From: Euryarchaeota archaeon TMED132
Lineage (GTDB): Archaea > Thermoplasmatota > Poseidoniia > Poseidoniales > Poseidoniaceae
Direction: 5' to 3'
Assembly: GCA_002172355.2 (NCBI GenBank)
Contig: NHGH02000036.1
Coordinates: 1 to 8,411 of the forward strand
DNA: 8,411 bases
The notes under the pieces are model-generated. The model saw nothing but the letters and a program-made list of their open reading frames with translations. It was not told the origin of the DNA and did not search any database. Shown piece by piece: positions 1 through 5,614 of this stretch (the first letter of the stretch is position 1; each line of letters starts with the position of its first letter). Position numbers and translations under genes: made by a program.

Positions 1-1088
1 CCATTTGTGAAAGCATTTCCATACTTACTGGAAATACCTGGGATGTTTTGAAGCGCTGCTCCATATGTTCCCAGATGTGTTTCAGCATCGGTAACAATCA
101 TAGCATCTGTACCTAGGACATTGTTTAGAATTTCTAGGCCATTGGTATCATCTTTCATTGCTACAAGTGCATCTTGAATCAAGGTCACTTTGTCTGCTGC
201 GAGGACATCACTGTTATACATGACAGAGTGACTAGGAGAAGAACCAAATTTCGGTAGAGCGACATATTGGGTCATGTCTAAACACCATGCTTGGTTCAAG
301 GTTGTATCCTCATTAGCACAATATGAAGCAACTGTCGAATCCTTAGCAAACGCTACATCTCCATATCCAGTACTCAAACATTCAACGGCCCCACTATATC
401 CTGAGTACAATGCGCCACTTTCTGGAATAGATGCTGGATTTCCAGCACCTGTACTTCCATCAAAATAATTGTTGATAGTTGTCCTAAGAGTCTCTGTATC
501 AGACATATCTCCCTGTACGGTTACATATCCGTTACCTATCATGTAACCCATCGGCATTAGCATACCTGCTGATTTTAGCCATCCGGTGTGACAAGATGTT
601 TTTCCAGCAAGTAGAGAGAAAGGATCGGTTGAATCATCATTGTCTAGATGAGCTGTTGCCATTTCTGAATCTGCTTTTACCCAAGCATGTGCATCATAAT
701 AGGCGCGTCCATCACTTTTTGTGTCAGCCGCCATAACGTCTAGTTCATATGCATTCCAGCCAACCCAAGCAGGTCCGCCATCAATATTAATTGCAATATC
801 AGCGTTTCCAAATCTAAGTGCTTCCATAGCAATTCCTGAACTTCCAACATCGTATAGTGAAACATCCATATCTAACTTATCACAGAGATAATCTGCAATC
901 TGTTGAGGATTGGACAGATCTGTATCTGTCAAATCTTCTTTTATTTCATAGGCTATTTTTAATTCATCTCCGCTACAATTATCTGTAGAAGATGTAGAAT
1001 CATCATCACTACCAATACAACCTGCCATAGCAGTAGTCACCATTAGTAGTATCATTAGGCTGGATTTCGCAATTTTTGTTTTCCACAT
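1..1088 (-). CDS. Transferrin-like iron-binding lipoprotein, single lobe (C-terminal end cut by window edge)
   Basis: The frame is open from ATG 1088 to the left edge, 362 codons without a stop. Numbering is from this ATG. A signal peptide (residues 1-23) ends in a lipobox (MAGC, Cys24), so the protein is probably anchored outside the membrane. The body matches the transferrin family (PF00405), whose lobes descend from periplasmic binding proteins. GKTSCHTGWLKSAG at 162-175 matches the transferrin anion-site motif, and SGYSGAVECL (229-238) with GDVAFAKDSTV (243-253) matches the second hallmark block. Iron ligands by motif alignment are Asp103 (NIDGG), Tyr130 (AYY), Tyr231 (GYSGA) and His287 (PSH). 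Thr168 is the anion-binding Thr, Lys172 replaces the usual Arg, and Cys166-Cys237 matches a conserved disulfide. Inferred role: ferric ion capture at the cell surface for a transporter not in view. An in-frame ATG lies at 1094, but the Shine-Dalgarno at 1093-1100 favours 1088. The alternative is a PhnD-type anion-binding protein, which would not explain the ligand set. Confidence 0.85.
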   Translation of the reverse strand, partial: MWKTKIAKSSLMILLMVTTAMAGCIGSDDDSTSSTDNCSGDELKIAYEIKEDLTDTDLSNPQQIADYLCDKLDMDVSLYDVGSSGIAMEALRFGNADIAINIDGGPAWVGWNAYELDVMAADTKSDGRAYYDAHAWVKADSEMATAHLDNDDSTDPFSLLAGKTSCHTGWLKSAGMLMPMGYMIGNGYVTVQGDMSDTETLRTTINNYFDGSTGAGNPASIPESGALYSGYSGAVECLSTGYGDVAFAKDSTVASYCANEDTTLNQAWCLDMTQYVALPKFGSSPSHSVMYNSDVLAADKVTLIQDALVAMKDDTNGLEILNNVLGTDAMIVTDAETHLGTYGAALQNIPGISSKYGNAFTN

Positions 1089-1092
1089 TCTC

Positions 1093-1100
1093 ATCACCCT
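1093..1100 (-). promoter_or_regulatory. Shine-Dalgarno of the transferrin-like gene
   Basis: The minus strand reads AGGGTGAT four bases before ATG 1088. It differs from the archaeal anti-Shine-Dalgarno complement (AGGAGGTGAT) by one base over eight. It overlaps the upstream in-frame ATG at 1094, so 1088 is the better start. Confidence 0.55.
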
Positions 1101-1116
1101 TTTAGGGCAACCGAAA
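1101..1116. promoter_or_regulatory. DtxR/IdeR-like operator covering the predicted transcription start
   Basis: TTTAGGGCAACCGAAA matches the dyad TTTAGG-N4-CCTAAA at 11 of 12 defined positions. Classical DtxR boxes contain TTAGG-TTAG-CCTAA with the same spacing. The site lies about 25 bases downstream of the TATA box at 1125-1133, so a bound repressor would cover the start of transcription. Regulation by iron is inferred from the box and from the transferrin-like gene it precedes. Confidence 0.55.
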
Positions 1117-1124
1117 AGTAGCCC

Positions 1125-1133
1125 ATATATATT
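1125..1133 (-). promoter_or_regulatory. TATA box of the transferrin-like gene
   Basis: The minus strand reads AATATATAT here, an archaeal TATA-like element. Transcription would start near 1104, giving a leader of about 10 to 16 bases. It sits between two DtxR-like boxes. Confidence 0.5.
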
Positions 1134-1134
1134 A

Positions 1135-1150
1135 TTTAGGTTTCCCTAAA
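1135..1150. promoter_or_regulatory. DtxR/IdeR-like operator over the BRE, perfect dyad
   Basis: TTTAGGTTTCCCTAAA has perfect inverted arms TTTAGG/CCTAAA around four bases, the spacing found inside DtxR boxes. It begins one base upstream of the TATA box of the transferrin-like gene, where TFB would contact the BRE. With the box at 1101-1116 it brackets the core promoter; the centres are 34 bp apart. Confidence 0.6.
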
Positions 1151-1153
1151 AAA
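1148..1153 (-). terminator. Possible oligo-T terminator after the HmuY-like gene
   Basis: A run of six T on the minus strand lies 17 bases past the stop codon of the HmuY-like gene, preceded by another T-rich stretch (TTTTAC). Archaeal termination can use such runs without a hairpin. The run overlaps the operator arm at 1135-1150, so its T-richness may have another reason. Confidence 0.25.
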
Positions 1154-1169
1154 GTAAAATACCCGACTT

Positions 1170-2090
1170 TCACTCTACTTTGACTTCGCTTGTACCTTTT
1201 ACAATCTGATTTAGATATCGAACTTCTATTTCTAAATTACAGGCCGAACTGCAAATATCATGGCCATTCTCGGAAACATAAATTATCTCATCATAATTCC
1301 AAACGCTTTCATTATCTGAAGAAATAATACAGTGTGCTTCCTTAGTCAAATTTTCATTGTTGATTGCTGGAGCATCGGTGTCTCCAACAGACGAAATTAT
1401 GAAAGAAATATATCTTGAATCATCATCAGAGTTATAGTAACTTAGAAATTGAATCTTGTAAAACATGTTACTATCATTGACTATGTAAGTAATTTCCTTT
1501 GGAATTACTCGATGAACTGAGATGTCATAATCGTACCATTCTAACCTAGAATCTGAGGTTTCAGTAGGTTCACCGTCAGGAATTGTATCCACATTTTGAA
1601 ACTCTTCCTCGGTAGAATACCCCGAAACATTCTCCCCCAGTATGATGTCTGTCTTTGAAAAACTAATACTGTAATTACTATCATTGGTCTGTTGCATATC
1701 TGTAAAACTTAAGAAAATAAAATCATCTGAATCTGAATTCGCTTCAATTGTAAAACTATTACCGTCTGAATTAAGTTTAGTTTGAATTAGACCATTGTGA
1801 GATATACTAGAGGTTAGACCGCTCTTTGTACAATCATAGCGATTCTCATCACTTTTGAGAGACATTGTTAATTTAGACCAGTCAAGATTATCTTCTCCAG
1901 AAGAAAAGGAAAGTTGGAATAATGGATCATTGGATTGATTTGAAACATTCTCATTGTAATCCTCTACCAGAATTTCATTCTCAGTAGTTAATTCTGCTGA
2001 ATAAGATGTAACTAGTAAATACCAGCCACCAGCACCAATTAACAAGACGATAAGAACTCCAGCTAAAACTCGCTTTAACCAATTTGACAT
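1170..2090 (-). CDS. Membrane-anchored secreted protein with HmuY-like C-terminal region
   Basis: 306 residues from ATG 2090. One N-terminal hydrophobic helix (about 8-28) is followed by an Asn/Ser/Asp-rich, beta-type exterior domain with several N-glycosylation sequons. Residues 184-231 (LEWYDYDISVHRV, then TYIVND, then FYKIQFLSYYN, then RYISF) resemble the core of HmuY proteins (PF14064), with the usual aspartate-containing strand, a 'y.vr..dgkyyki.fl.yy' strand pair and an aromatic strand. HmuY binds haem in Bacteroidetes. Four cysteines (87, 254, 280, 284), including CSSAC, could form disulfides. A TTG at 2108 is in frame, but a TATA box at 2112-2119 predicts a transcript starting at about 2090, so ATG 2090 fits a leaderless start. 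The location next to a transferrin-like gene, under a related operator, supports a role in iron or haem capture. The family assignment is from memory of the motif and is moderate. Confidence 0.65.
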   Translation of the reverse strand: MSNWLKRVLAGVLIVLLIGAGGWYLLVTSYSAELTTENEILVEDYNENVSNQSNDPLFQLSFSSGEDNLDWSKLTMSLKSDENRYDCTKSGLTSSISHNGLIQTKLNSDGNSFTIEANSDSDDFIFLSFTDMQQTNDSNYSISFSKTDIILGENVSGYSTEEEFQNVDTIPDGEPTETSDSRLEWYDYDISVHRVIPKEITYIVNDSNMFYKIQFLSYYNSDDDSRYISFIISSVGDTDAPAINNENLTKEAHCIISSDNESVWNYDEIIYVSENGHDICSSACNLEIEVRYLNQIVKGTSEVKVE

Positions 2091-2111
2091 GATGTTCGCC
2101 CTCTTCAATCC

Positions 2112-2119
2112 ACTATAAA
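2112..2119 (-). promoter_or_regulatory. TATA box of the HmuY-like gene
   Basis: The minus strand reads TTTATAGT, centred about 25 bases upstream of ATG 2090. This predicts a leaderless mRNA and supports ATG 2090 over TTG 2108. Confidence 0.45.
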
Positions 2120-2135
2120 CTTTGGTTGCCCTAAA
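2120..2135. promoter_or_regulatory. DtxR-like box upstream of the HmuY-like gene
   Basis: On the minus strand TTTAGGGCAACCAAAG directly abuts the TATA box at 2112-2119. The left half-site is perfect and the right arm is degenerate (10 of 12 defined positions). The first 12 bases, TTTAGGGCAACC, are identical to the first 12 of the box at 1101-1116. Its position next to TATA matches the box at 1135-1150, suggesting shared regulation. Confidence 0.5.
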
Positions 2136-2139
2136 CTAT

Positions 2140-2643
2140 TCAATTGGTTTCAATACTGCGTGTGTTTACAAAGTAACGAACATATATCATGCCTAAGATA
2201 CCAATGAAAAAGATTGTAATTGAACCCATAGCATACTTATCAGCACCATTCCAAGAATCAGTATCAAATAATGTTCCATCACCTTTAGTTGAAACATACC
2301 AAACCAGATATGCCGAGAATGTTGACATTATCCCAACCATTGCCATTATTATGTATTTTACATGTTTTGGTAATGATTTACCAGTTGCATAATACTCGAA
2401 CATCTTCTTTCCAAAAAATCTGTTAGTGAGAGACCATCTAAACAATTTTTCATTTGACAAAGAGAATAAAAATGCAGCAGGAACTGCCCAAGATACTGTT
2501 GGCCAACCTGGAATGAAAATTCCAATAAGGGCAAATAAAGTGAATAGTGAACCAAGCGATTGGTAAATGATACTCTTAATCCTATTACTAGAAACACAAT
2601 ACTTTTCGACTACTGAATCAATGGTCAAAAGTCGTTCGCCCAT
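2140..2643 (-). CDS. DUF454/YbaN-family membrane protein
   Basis: 167 residues from ATG 2643. Residues 30-92 carry the DUF454 (PF04304) pattern: a glycine-rich helix ending in GIFIPGWPTV (41-50), a second helix (50-62), then SLSNEKLFRWSLTNRFFGKK (61-80), the family's 'RSSPRLHRWLLNHRLFG'-like block, and TGKSLPKHVK before the next helix. Predicted membrane segments are about 28-45, 50-62, 95-117 and 139-158; the last lies beyond the usual family core and is preceded by a polar loop (119-135). The biochemical function of the family is not established. The gene lies between the 303-codon membrane gene (59-base gap) and the HmuY-like gene (49-base gap), all co-oriented. No clear Shine-Dalgarno precedes the ATG. 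Confidence 0.8.
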   Translation of the reverse strand: MGERLLTIDSVVEKYCVSSNRIKSIIYQSLGSLFTLFALIGIFIPGWPTVSWAVPAAFLFSLSNEKLFRWSLTNRFFGKKMFEYYATGKSLPKHVKYIIMAMVGIMSTFSAYLVWYVSTKGDGTLFDTDSWNGADKYAMGSITIFFIGILGMIYVRYFVNTRSIETN

Positions 2644-2664
2644 GAATGCCGGTTTAACTATTCA

Positions 2665-2686
2665 TTATCAATAATATGTATGATAA
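2665..2686. promoter_or_regulatory. Inverted repeat in the promoter region of the DUF454 gene
   Basis: TTATCA-N10-TGATAA is a perfect six-base dyad in an A+T-rich gap, overlapping the only TATA-like sequence (minus-strand CATATTATTG, about 2669-2678) upstream of ATG 2643. It may be an operator. It does not resemble the TTAGG boxes of the flanking genes, and A+T-rich dyads of this size occur by chance. Confidence 0.25.
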
Positions 2687-2702
2687 AATAATACAATAAT
2701 AA

Positions 2703-3599
2703 CTATTTTGAGGATATCCACTGTGAGACAAGGCTTTCTGCAAATCGATCTTGTTGAATGCCAGTGTGGCTTATTGGCCTTACTACGACCAACATGTCAA
2801 TTTCCCCACCCCACGTTCCTGATGCTGCACAAAGTACTTCTCCGACCTTAAATCCATCAACATCAGAACTCAATGTTAGACTTCTTAATTCATAGAGCCG
2901 GACATCTAAATTATACTCATCTCCAGAGCCAGAATCAACATATGTGTGTTTGTCGGCCGCAATTATCTCTACAAGTTTCATTTCCTCTGAATCAAGGCTT
3001 AGAACAATCTGCTCATCCAATAATTCAACTGCTTGTTTTAGCCTAGACTGCTCCATATTGAAAATATCAGCTAAATCAAGAGATGAAGAACCTGAACCGA
3101 ACTGACTAAATTGGTGAGGAACACGTAACTTCATCGATTGAACTACTTCGACATTTAATCCGCCGTCAGATGGAAGCATAACCCAAGTATACTGATTACC
3201 AGAAGGAAAAATCGGGGCATTCGGATTCTCTTTTAACAATGGCTCCCCCCACTCAGAAGGTGAAATTGGCTCGGGTGCTGGAATGAAACCTCCGGCAAAT
3301 AAAATCATACACAGAGACAGAACAACATAAATTCGTGTTCTACTGAATTGTTTCCATGAATGCCTACCGGCTGGGCTTATCAAAGAAATTAGCAATACTA
3401 CTGGCAAGATTATGATTATCCCCCAAGGGACTATCCACAACAAAAAAATAGATATCAATAATGTTTCAATTCCATATTCTCCAAGGATATTATCCTTGTC
3501 AAAATCCTGACCTTCAGATTCTGTTTTCTTCTTTTGATATAGTGTAAGTCCTATAATTAGACCGAAAAGCGAGAGTGTTGTAATTACACCTCCAAACAT
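2703..3599 (-). CDS. Three-helix membrane protein with external domain, unknown function
   Basis: 298 residues from ATG 3599; a GTG at 3614 would add five. ATG 3599 is preferred because minus-strand GAGGGT lies four bases upstream and a TATA-like element near 3624-3633 predicts transcription starting at about 3602. Counted from the GTG, hydrophobic segments are at 9-26, 49-80 (long, with prolines at 63 and 71, possibly two helices or a bent one) and 94-110. A charged loop (28-47) separates the first two. Residues 111-303 form a soluble domain that starts with a proline-rich linker (PAPEPISPSEW) and has no motif I recognise; it contains one cysteine. It is the first gene of the minus-strand series and is divergent from the ABC exporter across a 99-base gap. 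Confidence 0.7.
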   Translation of the reverse strand: MFGGVITTLSLFGLIIGLTLYQKKKTESEGQDFDKDNILGEYGIETLLISIFLLWIVPWGIIIILPVVLLISLISPAGRHSWKQFSRTRIYVVLSLCMILFAGGFIPAPEPISPSEWGEPLLKENPNAPIFPSGNQYTWVMLPSDGGLNVEVVQSMKLRVPHQFSQFGSGSSSLDLADIFNMEQSRLKQAVELLDEQIVLSLDSEEMKLVEIIAADKHTYVDSGSGDEYNLDVRLYELRSLTLSSDVDGFKVGEVLCAASGTWGGEIDMLVVVRPISHTGIQQDRFAESLVSQWISSK

Positions 3600-3623
3600 T
3601 TCGACCCTCGTCACTGGACAGAT

Positions 3624-3649
3624 GTCATATTGAAAGAGGCTTTCCTAAT
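3624..3649 (-). promoter_or_regulatory. Candidate promoter with a weak DtxR-like half-site
   Basis: On the minus strand ATTAGGAAAGCCTCTT (3649-3634) is followed directly by TCAATATGAC (3633-3624), a TATA-like element about 25 bases before ATG 3599. The left half-site is ATTAGG and the right arm is poor (8 of 12 positions overall). The box-then-TATA order is the same as at the two downstream promoters, which is the main reason to list it. Confidence 0.3.
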
Positions 3650-3698
3650 ATCAAGGGTTGAACGGTAGATTGTCAAATGATAACTTCAAGGCCAAACC

Positions 3699-4727
3699 AT
3701 GGCGGAAGTAGTGCTAGAGATGAAGGATGCCGCTTTTAGGCATTTTATCTCTTCACGAAGTTTGACCAAACCTTTTGCGAAAAAGCAAGGCTCAGGCATC
3801 TTTTCGGTCAATCTTAAAATTCGTAAAGGACAGATATTAGGATTGGTTGGCCCAAATGGCGCTGGAAAAACTACTTTGATGAGGATATTAGCAGGTATTT
3901 TTCCAATTCAAAAAGGTCAGATAATGTATAGGGGCTCTGAATTGGATGAGTTTTCACCTATCTCTGATTTGGGGCTACGTTCTGTGGTTGGCCACATGCC
4001 TGAACAAGTCAGGTGGCAAGGTAAAGTCTCTGTCAAAAGAGCATTAGAAGATATTGCTGAAATGCGAGGAGTCTCTTATCGCGTCGATGGAATTCTTACA
4101 ATGGTTGGTTTGTCTGAGATGAAAGATTCGCCACTTGACCAACTTAGCCAAGGAATGAGGCAACGGTTGACTTTGGCTACTGCTTTGCTTGGTTCACCAA
4201 AAATACTCTTGCTCGATGAACCTTTCAACGGCTTAGACCCTGTTGCAATTAGAGCATTTGAGAAACTATTGCATACACTTACACAGAAAGGTGTTTCGAT
4301 AATTATTTCTTCTCATCGAGTCGCTGGAATGGTTCACCTCGTTGACCGATTGGCTTTGATTCACAGAGGGCAGTTACTAATCGAAGGAACGCTAAAGGAT
4401 ATCGAAAATGAATATCAATTAGACAACAGAATCGAAATTCAAGGAACTGGGAAAATTCCTGACTTCCAAAGTATGTTAACAGATTCAGCATCTCTTTTAG
4501 ATACTCAAACTAGAGATGATGGATGGTTAGTAGTAATAAGAAATCAAGATAGTAATTTATTAAAAAATTTAATCGATTCAAATGCTGAAATAAGTACTTG
4601 GAAAACTAAAGATACAGATATTGTAGAAATGTTATGTTCGGCGACAGGCCAAAATTTGGATGAAATCGGATTTGAAGTCATCTCCTCAACAATGATTCCT
4701 TACAAAAGTCGGGGTGAAGAAGAATGA
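3699..4727 (+). CDS. ABC transporter ATP-binding protein (ABC-2 exporter type)
   Basis: 342 residues. All nucleotide-binding motifs are intact: Walker A GPNGAGKT (51-58), Q-loop Gln103, signature LSQGM (149-153), Walker B ILLLDEP (169-175), D-loop GLDP (178-181) and switch His206. The arrangement follows the CcmA/NosF-like family that powers ABC-2 permeases. A C-terminal extension of about 110 residues after the ATPase core (from about 232) is typical of that family and may regulate activity. The start codon of the partner permease overlaps the stop codon (ATGA), so the two are translationally coupled. The substrate cannot be read from the sequence. No clear Shine-Dalgarno precedes the ATG. 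Confidence 0.95.
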   Translation: MAEVVLEMKDAAFRHFISSRSLTKPFAKKQGSGIFSVNLKIRKGQILGLVGPNGAGKTTLMRILAGIFPIQKGQIMYRGSELDEFSPISDLGLRSVVGHMPEQVRWQGKVSVKRALEDIAEMRGVSYRVDGILTMVGLSEMKDSPLDQLSQGMRQRLTLATALLGSPKILLLDEPFNGLDPVAIRAFEKLLHTLTQKGVSIIISSHRVAGMVHLVDRLALIHRGQLLIEGTLKDIENEYQLDNRIEIQGTGKIPDFQSMLTDSASLLDTQTRDDGWLVVIRNQDSNLLKNLIDSNAEISTWKTKDTDIVEMLCSATGQNLDEIGFEVISSTMIPYKSRGEEE

Positions 4728-5554
4728 ATGACTTCAAGAAATTAAGAAGCGTCATTTTGAGGCAAATATCAATTAGACTTTTCTCGATAAGAATGGCAAT
4801 AATGTTACCAATTCTGATTCTTTTCATTCCCGGTATGGCATGGGGTTTTTCCGACCCTGGCGTGATGTTACCTGGAGGAGTAGTCCCCTCTTCGGCAACC
4901 GAAGTAATGTTCTATACCAGTTTAGGTATTGTATTTGGAGCAACTATGTGCGCTGTTCTATTATCTTTTGATGGAGTTAGCAAAGATAGGGCAAGTGGAG
5001 TATTAGAGATTAAACTCTCGCAGCCAATGCCTCGTTCTCATCAATCGATTGCATTGGTAATAGGACATTGGTTTGCGATTCTAATACCAATCTGGATTCT
5101 ATGGTCTATCTCCTTTGTAATAGTCAACTATCGAATGGGTGATTGGCCAAGTATCGTAGACGCATTAACTTCTTTTATCTCTGTAGCATTGATATTATTA
5201 TGGTATGTTCTATTCTCACTAATAGCATCATCACACGCTAAAGAGCAGGGGACCTCAATTGCCTTTGGTGTAGGGGTTTGGTTCCTATTTACGTTCTTAT
5301 GGGCGCTTGTAACCACAATGGTAGCGTTCGCTTCTGGAGTATCAATTGGAGAAGAGAACGATGCAAAATGGATTAGTTTAGAAGGAACATTAGATTTATT
5401 TTCGCCAAATGGAGTGTTTCATCATTTACTTGAAACACGATTGAATGATGTAGAAAGAGGAGTTTCTCCAATTCTCGCATGGATTGTAGCGTTAGTATGG
5501 TCGGTTTTACCTTGGTATTGGTTCAATTCTAGGATGAAGACAATACAGCCATAA
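4724..5554 (+). CDS. ABC-2 type permease (NosY-like)
   Basis: 276 residues with six predicted helices (about 24-41, 61-81, 108-134, 144-169, 178-204, 249-267). Between helices 2 and 3 lies the ABC-2 hallmark block DGVSKDRASGVLEIKLSQP (83-101), the form seen in NosY/GldF-type permeases (DR.SG.LE..L..P). A large external loop (205-248) precedes the last helix. The start overlaps the ATPase gene by four bases, and GGTGA lies six bases upstream of the ATG. Together they would form a homodimeric or two-component exporter. The following surface-protein gene starts 60 bases later on the same strand and could be its client or partner, but that is only an inference from position. Confidence 0.93.
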   Translation: MNDFKKLRSVILRQISIRLFSIRMAIMLPILILFIPGMAWGFSDPGVMLPGGVVPSSATEVMFYTSLGIVFGATMCAVLLSFDGVSKDRASGVLEIKLSQPMPRSHQSIALVIGHWFAILIPIWILWSISFVIVNYRMGDWPSIVDALTSFISVALILLWYVLFSLIASSHAKEQGTSIAFGVGVWFLFTFLWALVTTMVAFASGVSIGEENDAKWISLEGTLDLFSPNGVFHHLLETRLNDVERGVSPILAWIVALVWSVLPWYWFNSRMKTIQP

Positions 5555-5614
5555 ACTGAAATTTGCCCTACATAAGGCCGAAGAGTATTAGACAAACGAA
5601 CAATAGGCGACAAT

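Noticed and set aside
274..468. Plus-strand open frame of 64 codons.
   Set aside because: It lies wholly inside the transferrin-like gene on the other strand and has no domain or promoter of its own.
1..1088. Ordinary phosphonate/phosphate-binding lipoprotein (PhnD type).
   Set aside because: The general fold is related, but the SCHTG..SAG and GYSGA.ECL..GDVAFAK blocks and the Asp/Tyr/Tyr/His set are specific to transferrins.
3634..3649. GAAAGAGGCTTTC read as a terminator hairpin between the divergent genes.
   Set aside because: Both flanking genes are transcribed away from this point, so a terminator is not expected, and no T-run follows.
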